56,828 nucleotides of DNA from Methanobacteriota archaeon (GTDB taxonomy: Archaea; Thermoplasmatota; Thermoplasmata; Thermoplasmatales; GCA-001856825): positions 1-56,828 of the forward strand of contig JAFMDN010000006.1 of NCBI GenBank assembly GCA_017857235.1, written 5' to 3'. The position numbers and the translations under genes were made by a program. Positions 1 through 8,222 of the stretch are shown one piece after another (position 1 is the stretch's first letter; each line of letters starts with the position of its first letter). Below the pieces are notes generated by a model. That model was not told the DNA's origin and did not search any database. It saw only the letters and a list, made by a program, of their open reading frames with translations.

Positions 1-2
1 TG

Positions 3-179
3 AAGACAGAGTCAGAGGAAATCCCCCTTGGAAGGAGCAGTAAGCCTTGGAGGATCAGCTACTTCTCGATGAACAGGGAAAGGATTCTGGAATATGCATC
101 CGCATCCATGGAAAAAGAACCTGTGAGTGAGGCATCATCAGTTTATGAGAATCTTCCGGAGGAGGTGTGGGCGAGATGA
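3..179 (+). CDS. C-terminal end of an unidentified protein (5' truncated by window edge)
   Basis: An open frame enters from the left edge and ends at TGA 177-179, giving 58 residues rich in Ser, Glu and Arg, ending in VWAR. No family is recognised. Its stop overlaps the start of a tiny downstream frame through ATGA, and base composition matches the integrase that follows, so it probably belongs to the same integrated element. It could be a chance open frame, since no start is visible. Confidence 0.35.
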   Translation, partial: KTESEEIPLGRSSKPWRISYFSMNRERILEYASASMEKEPVSEASSVYENLPEEVWAR

Positions 180-226
180 GTGAGTTTGATTTCAATTCTT
201 TTGAAAAGAAGCTCAAATGGAGGTGA
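176..226 (+). CDS. Tiny 16-aa open frame between the truncated gene and the integrase
   Basis: ATG at 176 overlaps the preceding stop (ATGA), and its own TGA at 224-226 directly abuts the integrase ATG at 227. The 16-residue product (MSEFDFNSFEKKLKWR) matches nothing known. The end of the frame carries the sequence GGAGGTG just before the integrase start, so its main role may be to couple translation or supply the integrase ribosome-binding site. It may not yield a stable peptide. Confidence 0.25.
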   Translation: MSEFDFNSFEKKLKWR

Positions 227-1189
227 ATGGCAGTGAATGAAGATCTTGAAATGAAATTGCAGGAATTTGTATCATACAGGATAGGGCACGGAGATTCCAT
301 AAGCACAGCTGAAAGGAGGGCGAGGAGGATAAAGACCCTGGCAAAATACCTGGATGTAAACAGGGTGGATACTGGTTCGATTTTCAAGTATGTTGAGGAA
401 AGGCTCAGGAAGGGGATAAAGAAGAAATCCCTGAGGATTGAGCTCATGGACCTGCAGCGCTGGTTTGAATTCCTTGGCTACAACGTGGTCCTCCCGAAGC
501 TGAAGAAGGAACCTGACCCGGATCCCTTCATCCCAACGTCCAATGACCTGATCAGGATCAGGGAGTTCTGCCTGTCCAGGAAGGACAGATATACATGGAT
601 GAGAAACCTTGCGATAGTGGACCTCCTCACAACAACGGGCATGAGGGCAGGGGAGCTCATAAAGGTCAACATCGAGGACTGGAAGGGTGATTCCCTCTAT
701 ATAAGATCGGAGAAGGGGGAGAGGGACAGGACAGTACCACTACCAAAATGGATGCAGGAGGAGCTCAGGGAATACATCGAAAATTACCGGTATAAAACGG
801 ACCCGAAGGCCCTGTTCACATCCAGGACGGGGAGGTTCAACTACAACAAGCTGCGTGCCCTCATTAAATATGTCGGGACGAAAGTCGGGATACCGCAGCT
901 CCATCCGCACAGCCTCAGGCACTATTATGCCACAATGTTATGGAAGGCTGGCGTGGACATAAGGGAGGTTCAAATCCTCGTGGGGCATGCCCGCATCGAC
1001 ACTACAACGAGGTATACACACATATCACAGAAAGAGCTCGGAGAGAAAGTCAGGGACAGGGTGGAGGAAGTATTTTCCTTTCGTCAAAAATTAGAACCTA
1101 AGGGTCAAATCCACGTAAAAAATGATGGGAGCGAACCGAACGGTATGGGAGCACTGGGATTTGAACCCAGATCTGCGGGTCTCTCTTAG
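227..1189 (+). CDS. Tyrosine recombinase / integrase of an integrated element
   Basis: A 320-residue phage-integrase-family protein that would cut and rejoin DNA at an attachment site. Residues ~5-85 look like the SAM-like core-binding domain. The catalytic domain shows the first Arg in TGMRAGELI, the H-x-x-R box in HPHSLRHYYATML, a later His in LVGHARID, and the nucleophile in TTRYTHIS, so it appears intact. GGAGGTG lies just before ATG 227. The last ~14 residues (GALGFEPRSAGLS) are the antisense translation of the tRNA-Trp T-arm and 3' exon, and the stop lies inside the tRNA intron. Being next to a tRNA 3' end and richer in G+C than the rest of the window indicates an integrative element, most of which lies left of the window. 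A chromosomal XerA-like role is possible but less likely. Confidence 0.9.
   Translation: MAVNEDLEMKLQEFVSYRIGHGDSISTAERRARRIKTLAKYLDVNRVDTGSIFKYVEERLRKGIKKKSLRIELMDLQRWFEFLGYNVVLPKLKKEPDPDPFIPTSNDLIRIREFCLSRKDRYTWMRNLAIVDLLTTTGMRAGELIKVNIEDWKGDSLYIRSEKGERDRTVPLPKWMQEELREYIENYRYKTDPKALFTSRTGRFNYNKLRALIKYVGTKVGIPQLHPHSLRHYYATMLWKAGVDIREVQILVGHARIDTTTRYTHISQKELGEKVRDRVEEVFSFRQKLEPKGQIHVKNDGSEPNGMGALGFEPRSAGLS
1117..1122 (-). terminator. Possible T-tract terminator of tRNA-Trp
   Basis: Six A residues on the plus strand give a U6 run about 25 nt beyond the tRNA 3' end on the minus strand. A small hairpin (ACCG-TT-CGGT) lies between. The site is inside the integrase coding region. Archaeal terminators are often simple U tracts; this call is tentative. 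Confidence 0.35.
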
Positions 1190-1286
1190 GGTCATCGCTC
1201 CAGTTAATCATCACTGAATCAGACGACCCACATTTAATCAAACCCTAACTGGAGCCCGCTAGGATGCCTGACTACCCCATGCTCCC
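1146..1286 (-). tRNA. tRNA-Trp (CCA) with a 68-nt intron
   Basis: On the minus strand the acceptor stem GGGAGCA pairs with TGCTCCC, followed by discriminator A at 1146. The D-arm is at ~1262-1277, the anticodon stem GCGGG/CCCGC at 1255-1259 and 1175-1179, and the T-arm CTGGG-TTCAAAT-CCCAG at 1154-1170. The loop reads CU-CCA-G, so the anticodon is CCA (1250-1252). An intron follows position 37. The CCA tail is not encoded. The 3' exon is overlapped antisense by the integrase gene, which marks this gene as the likely attachment site. Confidence 0.93.
1181..1248 (-). ncRNA. tRNA-Trp intron: box C/D guide RNA for C34 and C39 of the same tRNA
   Basis: The intron ends pair (UUAGGG with CCCUAA). 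Inside, in RNA order, are a degenerate box C (UGAUUA, 1235-1240), guide 1, box D' (CUGA, 1219-1222), box C' (GUGAUGA, 1208-1214), guide 2 and a degenerate box D (AUGA, 1192-1195). Guide 1 pairs with GACCCGCA across the 3' splice site, placing the fifth base before D' on C39. Guide 2 pairs with GCUCCAGUUA across the 5' splice site, placing the fifth base before D on C34. Guidance of positions 34 and 39 from the tRNA-Trp intron is established in other Euryarchaeota. Both duplexes span an exon-intron junction, so they can only act on the unspliced precursor or in trans on it. Confidence 0.85.
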
Positions 1287-1588
1287 TTTAAGACCTAGAT
1301 GCTCTCCTGATTCTTTTGAGTCTCCTGATTCTCTTTTTTCTCCATTTCCATCGCATTTTGTGTCTTTTCTTCCAATCTCTTGAACTTCTCTTCATTGGAG
1401 CACCTTTCTCTCCCTTATTACAAAATGGATTTAATCTTTTGTATAAAATACCCGTTACCATCTCCTCTAATAAGAAAATTAAAAAAAAAGAGTCTACTCC
1501 AAGAATCTAATACGATAATTATTCTAATTAAGATTAAAAATTTTTAATGGGAACTGGATTGGATAATAGATAAAAATATTGTAGTGGC
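1287..1588. other. Gene-free stretch upstream of tRNA-Trp and downstream of the PRC-barrel gene
   Basis: About 300 bp with no convincing gene. It holds a 12-bp direct repeat TCTCCTGATTCT at 1303-1314 and 1321-1332, 18 bp apart, immediately upstream of the tRNA-Trp 5' end, where its promoter should be. The rest is AT-rich, with a run of A at ~1482-1490. A short 64-residue frame here is low-complexity and hydrophobic and is not believed. Confidence 0.5.
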
Positions 1589-1825
1589 CTAGATTGCCAC
1601 TACTACAACATCGCTGACTGACTTAAGGGTTTTAAATGGTATCGCAAGTCTTCCCTGAGCATCTTTCTGGTATTGTGATGTATCCAGAGAATCATCTGGC
1701 GTGATTAATATATGGTTAACCTGTCCGGTGTCTGTTTCAACGACAAAGTTAGAAACGACCCCAAGTAACATCCCCTTATCAGTCATTACCGGTTTTCCTT
1801 TCAATTCACTTACGAATTTCCTCAT
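1589..1825 (-). CDS. Small PRC-barrel domain protein
   Basis: A 78-residue protein that is a single PRC-barrel: an N-terminal strand pair (FVSELKGKPVMTDKG), a GVVSNF turn and the repeat ending in VSDVVVVAI. The fold is a small beta-barrel used as an adaptor; no enzyme residues are seen. PRC-barrel proteins of this size are common in Euryarchaeota, and in haloarchaea some (CdpB) link SepF to the FtsZ division ring. Here it lies 5 bp downstream of the VAT gene on the same strand, and VAT is divergent from ftsZ, which makes a division or membrane-adaptor role possible but unproven. Confidence 0.85.
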   Translation of the reverse strand: MRKFVSELKGKPVMTDKGMLLGVVSNFVVETDTGQVNHILITPDDSLDTSQYQKDAQGRLAIPFKTLKSVSDVVVVAI

Positions 1826-1830
1826 TTATA

Positions 1831-4053
1831 TCACCTGTAATATTGCAGATCTTCCTTCTTGCTAGGTTTTATCTCCCTAGCTATATTTTTGGATACTTCT
1901 TCGTAGTATTTTATTGTTTCCTCATCGAGAGAGGGTCTAATTTTCTGGAGGGCCTTTTCAAAGTGTTTCATATAGACTTTATCTGCATTTAGGTTTTCCC
2001 TTATAGCCTCTAGTCCTGCCTCTCTAACCAGATTTTCAAGGTCAGCTCCTGTATAGTAATTTGTCCTTTCTGCTATCTGTTCCAGATTAACATCTGGAGC
2101 TAGGGGCATTTTTCTAGTATGCACTTTTAATATGGCTAATCTTGCCTCTTTGTTAGGTGGTGGGATATATATTATTCTGTCGAATCTTCCGGGTCTCAGC
2201 AAAGCTGGGTCGATTATATCTATTCTGTTTGTAGCCGCCAGAATTATGACATTTTTCATTGATTCCATACCATCCATGCTTGTTAATAACTGATTAACTA
2301 TCCTATCAGTTACCCCGGATGATGCGTACATTCCTCTTCTCGGAGCTATTGAATCTATTTCATCAAAGAACACAACAGTTGGTGCGCTCTGTCTCGCTTT
2401 CTTGAATATTTCCCTAATTGCCTTTTCTGATTCTCCAACCCATTTACTCATTACTTCAGGCCCTTTCACAGTGATGAAATTAGCCTGGCTTTCATTGGCT
2501 ACAGCTTTTGCTAACAATGTTTTACCTGTTCCCGGTGGACCAAAGAACAGTATACCCTTAGATGGTCTTAATCCCATCCTTTCAAATACTTCTGGATTCT
2601 TTATTGGTAACTCTACCGCTTCTTTTAGATCTCTTTTTGCTTCTTCGAGATCTCCAATATCATTCCATGTAACATTAGGGATTTCAATCATTACTTCTCT
2701 CAGTGAGCTTGGTTCAATCTCTTTCAGTGCTTCAAGGAAATCGTTTCTTTCAACATGCATCTTTTCAAGCACTTCAGTTGGTATGGGATTATCTAGATCT
2801 ATCTCTGGGAGATATCTCCTAAGAGCCTTCATTGCGGCCTCTCTCGCAAGTGCCGCTAGGTCAGCACCTACAAAACCGTGAGTTAAAGAGGCAAGCTCTT
2901 CCAATAACTTCTCTTTATCCTCTGGTGTACCTGATATGGGCATACCTCTCGTATGGATCTGTAATATCTCCTTCCTTCCCTTTTTATCTGGGACTCCGAT
3001 TTCTATCTCTCTATCGAATCTTCCTGGCCTCCTTAACGCCGGATCTACTGCATCGAGCCTGTTGGTTGCAGCGATTACAATAACCTGTCCTCTGCTCTTC
3101 AATCCATCCATTAGGGTTAATAATTGTGCAACAACCCTCCTTTCCAACTCACCCTGAGTTTCCTCTCTCTTCGGTGCAATGGAATCTATCTCATCTATGA
3201 AAATAATGGAAGGTGCCTCTTTAGATGCTTTCTCAAATGTTTCCCTCAAGGCCTTTTCGCTCTCTCCATAGAATTTATTTATGATTTCGGGGCCATTTAT
3301 ACTGAAAAAACGTGCACCTGATTCATTTGCCACTGCTTTAGCGATCAAGGTTTTACCTGTTCCAGGGGGGCCGTACAATATTACTCCCTTTGGCGGATCT
3401 ATACCAAGCCTTTCAAACAGCTCAGGATGCTTCAAAGGCAGTTCTATCATTTCCCTGACCTTTTTGAGTTCCTCACCTAATCCTCCAATATCCTCATATG
3501 TAATCTTTTCTCCCATCTCTTCCGATGAGATTGGCTCTTCTCTCATCTCAATGGCGGTGTCATCGGATATGTAGAATATCCCTTTTCCAGGTCCCACTTT
3601 GGCTACCTTAAAGGATACATTGCCCTTTCCGGTTAAAGCTAAACCTTGGACAGATATTACATCACCTTCAACTATGGGCCTCCTCAATAGAGACCTCCTA
3701 ACGTAGTCCTCGATTCCAGCACCGAACCTAAGACGCTGATTTTCGCCAATGACTGGGGCTAGGACTACATAGTCAGCTCGTTTGACATCAGCCTTGGAAA
3801 CTTTAACTTTGTCTCCTACCTTGACTCCTGCATTTTGTCTTACCAATGGATCTATCCTGATTATGCCTCTATTTTCCTCCTCTTCGCTTAGTCTGAATAC
3901 TCGTGCAGCTGTGACTCGCTTTCCTTCGATCTTAATGATGTCACCTATTGATACACCTAATGCTTCCCTTGTAGCCATGTCTATTCTTGCTCTAATAAGC
4001 CCAACATCTTCCTGAAGGGCTTCCCAAACAATTAAAGTCACGTACTCAACCAT
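1831..4053 (-). CDS. vat: VAT, Cdc48/p97-type AAA+ ATPase
   Basis: A 740-residue double-ring AAA+ unfoldase. Residues 1-~185 form the N domain (double-psi barrel plus four-stranded barrel) that binds substrates. D1 has Walker A GPPGTGKT at 228-235 and Walker B IIFIDEID at 283-290; D2 has Walker A at 505-512 and Walker B VVFFDEID. Arg-finger regions [10 protein letters not shown] and [10 protein letters not shown] are present. Length and sequence resemble Thermoplasma VAT. In this lineage VAT unfolds proteins and can feed the 20S proteasome. The chain ends in QYYR, which fits the HbYX-type tail that docks into the proteasome alpha ring. A TATA-like TTTATATATTT at 4079-4089 lies ~25 bp before the start. 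Confidence 0.97.
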   Translation of the reverse strand: MVEYVTLIVWEALQEDVGLIRARIDMATREALGVSIGDIIKIEGKRVTAARVFRLSEEEENRGIIRIDPLVRQNAGVKVGDKVKVSKADVKRADYVVLAPVIGENQRLRFGAGIEDYVRRSLLRRPIVEGDVISVQGLALTGKGNVSFKVAKVGPGKGIFYISDDTAIEMREEPISSEEMGEKITYEDIGGLGEELKKVREMIELPLKHPELFERLGIDPPKGVILYGPPGTGKTLIAKAVANESGARFFSINGPEIINKFYGESEKALRETFEKASKEAPSIIFIDEIDSIAPKREETQGELERRVVAQLLTLMDGLKSRGQVIVIAATNRLDAVDPALRRPGRFDREIEIGVPDKKGRKEILQIHTRGMPISGTPEDKEKLLEELASLTHGFVGADLAALAREAAMKALRRYLPEIDLDNPIPTEVLEKMHVERNDFLEALKEIEPSSLREVMIEIPNVTWNDIGDLEEAKRDLKEAVELPIKNPEVFERMGLRPSKGILFFGPPGTGKTLLAKAVANESQANFITVKGPEVMSKWVGESEKAIREIFKKARQSAPTVVFFDEIDSIAPRRGMYASSGVTDRIVNQLLTSMDGMESMKNVIILAATNRIDIIDPALLRPGRFDRIIYIPPPNKEARLAILKVHTRKMPLAPDVNLEQIAERTNYYTGADLENLVREAGLEAIRENLNADKVYMKHFEKALQKIRPSLDEETIKYYEEVSKNIAREIKPSKKEDLQYYR

Positions 4054-4110
4054 GATTTCACTAGTGAATAATTACATCAAATATATAAACTTTCCCATAG
4101 TTAAATTTTT

Positions 4111-4130
4111 TGTCAGACATATTTATGACA
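4111..4130. promoter_or_regulatory. Inverted repeat TGTCA-N10-TGACA upstream of the VAT promoter
   Basis: Five-base arms TGTCA (4111-4115) and TGACA (4126-4130) face each other about 20 bp upstream of the VAT TATA-like box. The same half-site recurs in the ftsZ promoter at 4232-4249. The size fits a dimeric regulator site. No regulator is identified. Confidence 0.4.
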
Positions 4131-4217
4131 TTTTCTACCGACCTGCACCTGTTATACAACATATTTTTGAAATACTGATTGTCATTATTATACAAATAGA
4201 GTAAAATCCAGGCAAAA

Positions 4218-4249
4218 AGTATATATATGGCGTCATACATACTGATGAC
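4218..4249 (+). promoter_or_regulatory. ftsZ promoter: TATA-like box with downstream inverted repeat
   Basis: AGTATATATATGG (4218-4230) is a strong TATA-like box. GTCAT (4232-4236) and ATGAC (4245-4249) form an inverted repeat between the box and the expected transcription start near 4250. An operator here would block polymerase loading, so repression is the simplest reading. The GGGTG at 4253-4257 then precedes ATG 4263. Confidence 0.5.
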
Positions 4250-4262
4250 ATAGGGTGTAAAC

Positions 4263-5432
4263 ATGACGGTAAAATCACTTATTAAAAATGCGCTTGGGGA
4301 TGAGGCGTTAGCCCAGACTTCAGCAAGTGCAGCACCAACATCGGTAAGTATTCCAACACCAAGGGAGCCAATTGTATCAAAAGACGATGAAGAGCTTGCG
4401 AAGATAGTTGAACAGCTAAAAGTAAATATAAAAATCATAGGGTGCGGTGGAGGAGGTAGTAATACCGTAAACAGATGCATGGAAGAGGGTATATTTGGTG
4501 CTGAAATGATCGCTGCTAACACGGACGCAAAGCACCTCTTGACTGTAAAAGCTCACAGGAAAGTCCTCCTTGGGAAGAGGCTTACTAGAGGATTGGGAGC
4601 CGGTGCGTTGCCTCAGGTGGGCGAGGAGGCAGCCAGGGAGGCTGAAGAAGACCTAATTAATGCCATGGGAAAGGTAGATATTGCTTTTGTAACAGCCGGT
4701 ATGGGAGGCGGTACTGGTACCGGGTCAGCGCCAGTCGTTGCTGAATTGGCAAAGAGGCAAAAAGCCTTAGTTATAAGTATAGTAACATTACCATTCTCAG
4801 CTGAAGGAAGAGTTAGAATGGAAAATGCACTCTACGGATTGGAGAAACTAAAGAGGAATTCCGATACCACAATAGTTATTCCAAATGATAAATTGCTGCA
4901 GTTAGTTCCTAGGTTACCATTGGATCAGGCATTCAAGGTAGCTGATGAAATATTGATGGAAGCTCTAAGAGGGCTGACTGAAATAATAACAAAGCCAGGA
5001 CTTGTAAACCTTGACTATGCTGATATAAAGACAATAATGTCGGGCGGTGGTGTAGCTATGATAGGCATCGGCGAATCAGATGCATCTGGTTCAAACAAAG
5101 TTGAGCAGGCAGTCCAGGAAGCTATAACATCTCCTCTGATAGAAGCAGACATATCTGAAGCTAAGGGAGCCCTGGTTAGGGTTGTTGGTGATGATCAGAT
5201 GACCGTAGCTGAAGCAGAGGCTGCCGTTAGACTGGTCCAGCAGAGAATAAGCCCCAATGCTAGAATTATATGGGGTGCATCCATAGATCCATCAATGAAA
5301 GGAACAATAAAGGTGCTAGTGGTACTTACAGGAGTGAGGTCACCATACATACTTGATCAGAAAACAGGTTCCAATCAACTTGCAAAGGTTGCCGGTATAA
5401 AAGGCTTAGAAACTATAGATGAAATAAGATAA
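4263..5432 (+). CDS. ftsZ: Cell division protein FtsZ
   Basis: A 389-residue tubulin-family GTPase that forms the division ring. After a ~52-residue N-terminal extension come [12 protein letters not shown] (60-71), the signature GGGTGTG (148-154) and the synergy loop [11 protein letters not shown] that completes GTP hydrolysis in the neighbouring subunit. The C-terminal tail is short and ends GLETIDEIR, a candidate SepF-type contact. The gene is divergent from vat. The next gene, a sugar nucleotidyltransferase, starts 4 bp after the stop and is probably co-transcribed. ATG 4263 is preceded by GGGTG. Confidence 0.97.
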   Translation: MTVKSLIKNALGDEALAQTSASAAPTSVSIPTPREPIVSKDDEELAKIVEQLKVNIKIIGCGGGGSNTVNRCMEEGIFGAEMIAANTDAKHLLTVKAHRKVLLGKRLTRGLGAGALPQVGEEAAREAEEDLINAMGKVDIAFVTAGMGGGTGTGSAPVVAELAKRQKALVISIVTLPFSAEGRVRMENALYGLEKLKRNSDTTIVIPNDKLLQLVPRLPLDQAFKVADEILMEALRGLTEIITKPGLVNLDYADIKTIMSGGGVAMIGIGESDASGSNKVEQAVQEAITSPLIEADISEAKGALVRVVGDDQMTVAEAEAAVRLVQQRISPNARIIWGASIDPSMKGTIKVLVVLTGVRSPYILDQKTGSNQLAKVAGIKGLETIDEIR

Positions 5433-5436
5433 GCCA

Positions 5437-6456
5437 GTGGTGGCTTTGAAATCTGTAATAATGGCAGGTGGGTTAGGTACCCGCCTGCGCCCTTTAACTT
5501 ATGATTATCCCAAATCCTTAATGCCGGTGGATGGCAGACCTTCTATTTTTTATCTTTTGAACAGCCTGTCTAAGGTGAGCGATCAGTTCATTATAACTAC
5601 CAGTTATATGTATGAGAAACTTCTGTATAGATTAACACACGAACACATATTTGATGGATTTAATTTCCTTTTTTCCATTGAAAAGAAACCTTTAGGTACT
5701 TTTGGAGGAATAAAAAAAATCCAGGAGTTCCTTGATTCAACCTTTATAGTTGGAAATGCTGACACCGTTTTTGATTTCTCAGTGGAAGAAATAGTTGATT
5801 TCCATAATAAGAATAAAAATACCATAACCATAGCATTGACTGAGGTGGAAAACCCTTCAGAGTATGGCGTAGTTAAATTGGAGAATGGGTTAATAACTGA
5901 ATTCCAGGAGAAACCTAAACACAATCCGATTTCTAACATTGCTAATACTGGTCTCTACATAATGGAACCAGATGTTTTAGATTATTTTGAACCAGGAGAA
6001 GTTGTGGATATAGCGAAGGACCTTATTCCAAAAATAAAGGCTGACAAGAAAAGGATAGGAGGAATTCTGACGAAAGGGACTTGGATTGATATCGGAAGGC
6101 CTCTCGATCTCATTAAAGCAAACCTACACATCGCTAAAACTTGGAAATCAAAGGAATTAAATAATTCTAGAGACGCATTTTACCACGGCGAAGTAAAAAT
6201 AGATCCGAGTGCCAATATTAAGAATTCTTATCTATACGACAATGTAGAGGTCGGAAAAAACTGCAGTATTGAAAATTCGCTAATATTAAATGATACTAAG
6301 TTGGATGATGATTGTAAAATATACAATTCCATCGTCGGATTTGAATCGGAAGTAATGAGTGGAAGCGAAATATACGACTCAGTAATAGGAAGCAAGGTAA
6401 TTTTCAAAGGTAATTTAAGAAATTCTATAAATTCAAGAAGAGTAGAAGATATATAA
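5437..6456 (+). CDS. Sugar-1-phosphate nucleotidyltransferase with left-handed beta-helix
   Basis: A 339-residue protein. The N-terminal nucleotidyltransferase domain carries MAGGLGTRLRPLT (near residue 9), YPKSLMPVDGRP and the catalytic VGNADTVF; EYGVV and W-x-D-I-G-RP follow. Residues ~245-339 are hexapeptide-like repeats (IKNSYLYDNVEVGKNCSIE). It would make an NDP-sugar (GDP-mannose or dNDP-glucose type) for glycoproteins or glycolipids; the sugar cannot be told from sequence. GTG at 5437 is used because the first beta strand (ALKSVIMAG) is needed; GTG 5440 is equally possible. Its last 32 bp overlap the end of the convergent DUF131 gene. Confidence 0.9.
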   Translation: MVALKSVIMAGGLGTRLRPLTYDYPKSLMPVDGRPSIFYLLNSLSKVSDQFIITTSYMYEKLLYRLTHEHIFDGFNFLFSIEKKPLGTFGGIKKIQEFLDSTFIVGNADTVFDFSVEEIVDFHNKNKNTITIALTEVENPSEYGVVKLENGLITEFQEKPKHNPISNIANTGLYIMEPDVLDYFEPGEVVDIAKDLIPKIKADKKRIGGILTKGTWIDIGRPLDLIKANLHIAKTWKSKELNNSRDAFYHGEVKIDPSANIKNSYLYDNVEVGKNCSIENSLILNDTKLDDDCKIYNSIVGFESEVMSGSEIYDSVIGSKVIFKGNLRNSINSRRVEDI

Positions 6457-6856
6457 CCATGAAAATGATTGTAATACCAATTAATAGATAAAGAATCCTC
6501 CTATCCATATTTTTACCAAAAATAATTGGTACGGGCCCTATTAATAGGAAACCGCCAAATGATGATTCTGAACTCCCTTTAATTTCCTGTTTAGTTTCTG
6601 CTAGCACTTCGTTTCCATAATCTGGTATATCATAGTTATAATTCTCTTGACCCCTATAGAACATTAAGAATGGCAATATGAACATCATAAATATGAATAT
6701 AAGTGGAATTAAAGCTATTGGGCTAGTAGAGTAGAATATAGGAAAGAATAGGAAGAATGCGGCTTTTCCATAACCAGTTAATGTTATTATGATTTCTGAA
6801 ATGAAGAACAGGATTAAAAGTATGAAAAAGACCGTGACAAAATTATTAATTTTCAT
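6425..6856 (-). CDS. DUF131 family membrane protein
   Basis: A 143-residue protein with four hydrophobic segments: ~8-28, ~40-66, the FGGFLLIGPVPIIFG block at ~99-114, and ~122-142. The GGFLLIGPVPIIFG motif is the hallmark of the archaeal DUF131 (TIGR00304) family, whose function is unknown. Its start overlaps the preceding gene by 4 bp (ATGA), and its 3' end overlaps the convergent nucleotidyltransferase by 32 bp. Grouping with a zinc-ribbon membrane protein and a coiled-coil protein suggests a membrane-associated complex. Confidence 0.85.
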   Translation of the reverse strand: MKINNFVTVFFILLILFFISEIIITLTGYGKAAFFLFFPIFYSTSPIALIPLIFIFMMFILPFLMFYRGQENYNYDIPDYGNEVLAETKQEIKGSSESSFGGFLLIGPVPIIFGKNMDRRILYLLIGITIIFMVIYLLLFLNL

Positions 6857-7248
6857 AGCACTTCACCGCAATTTGGGCAAAATATGTTATTTCCATATAT
6901 TTTTGCTCCACAATTTTTACATATTCTATAGTTCATTTTTTCTTCTTTAAAACTAATGCTAAACTGGGCATTTTTCATATCCATTATTAACTTTTCAGAA
7001 CAATCCTTGGCACCGATGAAATCTTTACGTTGATACATGGCTTTACAATTTCCCAATTCAAATTCATATTTACCTGTTTCAATCCCGTTTTTACCGAGAA
7101 ACCCTATGATTCCCTCTGCTATATTTATTTTATTGAATGCTTCATTTTCTACGTCAATTTTGAATTTTCTTTCCTTGATAAGGAATGAATAAAGAAGGAG
7201 AATAACTAGAAAAATTAATATGAAAATTAAATAATAATATATGTACAT
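6853..7248 (-). CDS. Membrane-anchored zinc-ribbon protein
   Basis: A 131-residue protein with one N-terminal transmembrane segment (~3-22), a ~75-residue soluble stretch containing two Cys (GNCKAMY, AKDCSEK), and a C-terminal zinc ribbon CKNCGAK...CPNCGEVL. The middle part resembles a short helical repeat (AMYQRKDFIGAKDCSEKL). No known function. It starts immediately after the stop of the coiled-coil gene and overlaps the DUF131 gene by 4 bp, so the three are translated as one unit. Confidence 0.7.
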   Translation of the reverse strand: MYIYYYLIFILIFLVILLLYSFLIKERKFKIDVENEAFNKINIAEGIIGFLGKNGIETGKYEFELGNCKAMYQRKDFIGAKDCSEKLIMDMKNAQFSISFKEEKMNYRICKNCGAKIYGNNIFCPNCGEVL

Positions 7249-8145
7249 TTACAAAAATCCTGCCTTCTGCAGGATCAATATGTCCTCTGTTGTGAGGACT
7301 TCACCTTTCTTAAACCTCTCAAAAATTTCTTCAGCTTTTTGCTTTGTCTCAGATTCTTTCTCCCTCTTCTTCTCTTTAGATTGTTTCTGCTTCATTGATA
7401 TGATTCTCTTCTCCAATTCCTTCAGGAAATTCTGAAGTTCATGGAAATTCTTATTGACTTCAGAGAATTCCCTTTCTATTTGGCCATACTTCTCACCTAA
7501 CTGGTCTAATTTCTCTCGTGTAACTATTATTTTATCAAATAACTCAGTTTGCTGGCCAATAATAACCTTCAATTCTTCACCTTTTTTCTTTATCTCTTCC
7601 ATTATCTGTGTTCTTTGGGCTTCTATGTCCTTTATTTCCTTTTCTAATCTCTGATAATTTTCATCTGACTGTGCTACTTGCTGCAGCTCTGCTTCATATT
7701 TCTGTATGAGATTATGCAACCTCTTTATTTCTTCTACAAGCTTTTTCTCATCCTTTTTATCCAATATGGTGGTTTGTTGCTTTCTTTCCTTCTCTTCAAG
7801 CTCCCTTTTAAGTTTTTTAATATCAACTCTTGCTTCGTGACTTGATTGTATACTTCTCTTCAATTGCTTCAATTCCTCTCTCTTAGCCTTAAGGTTCTTG
7901 AAAAGCTCTTCTTTTTTTGATTTTAATTCTTCAAATTCCTTTTCAAGCTTTTCTCTGGATTCAGCCAGGGATGATTTCTTATCCTTATAACTTCTCAATT
8001 CCTGTATGTACTTTTCCCTTTCATCCAGAATCTTATCAATTTCTTCCTTTAACTGCTCTTTTTTAATTTTCAATTCATTGAAAGTTTTCATTAATTCTTC
8101 CTTTTGCTTTTCAAGCTTTCCAAGATCAGCTAACCCCTCAGTCAT
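7249..8145 (-). CDS. Archaeal coiled-coil protein (COG1340-like)
   Basis: About 298 residues, almost entirely charged heptad-type coiled coil (Lys/Glu/Gln-rich) from ~5 to ~270, then a short conserved tail ending EVLTTEDILILQKAGFL. That tail is typical of uncharacterised archaeal coiled-coil proteins of the COG1340 type. ATG 8145 is chosen; GTG 8154 adds three residues. A TATA-like TAAATTTTAAAA lies at ~8170-8185, close to the expected distance. Its role is unknown; structural or SMC-like scaffolding is a guess. Confidence 0.8.
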   Translation of the reverse strand: MTEGLADLGKLEKQKEELMKTFNELKIKKEQLKEEIDKILDEREKYIQELRSYKDKKSSLAESREKLEKEFEELKSKKEELFKNLKAKREELKQLKRSIQSSHEARVDIKKLKRELEEKERKQQTTILDKKDEKKLVEEIKRLHNLIQKYEAELQQVAQSDENYQRLEKEIKDIEAQRTQIMEEIKKKGEELKVIIGQQTELFDKIIVTREKLDQLGEKYGQIEREFSEVNKNFHELQNFLKELEKRIISMKQKQSKEKKREKESETKQKAEEIFERFKKGEVLTTEDILILQKAGFL

Positions 8146-8222
8146 CAGAACCACGATTCCTTACTGTATGACTTTTAAAATTTAATACTTTTCAAAAGAA
8201 AGAAAAATCAATGTGAATCAAT

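Noticed and set aside
1316-1510. Open frame of 64 codons downstream of tRNA-Trp
   Set aside because: Low-complexity Phe/Leu/Ser-rich translation of an AT-rich spacer, with no ribosome-binding site or recognisable motif.
2402-2881. Long frame antisense to vat
   Set aside because: It is the complement of the AAA+ coding region with matching third-position bias; the sense gene is certain. The same reasoning removes the other antisense frames under glyA, ftsZ, gatE, ileS and others.
4061-4522. 153-codon frame on the minus strand across the ftsZ start
   Set aside because: It covers the ftsZ 5' end antisense and the promoter region; composition is Ser/Ile/Phe-rich as expected for a shadow.
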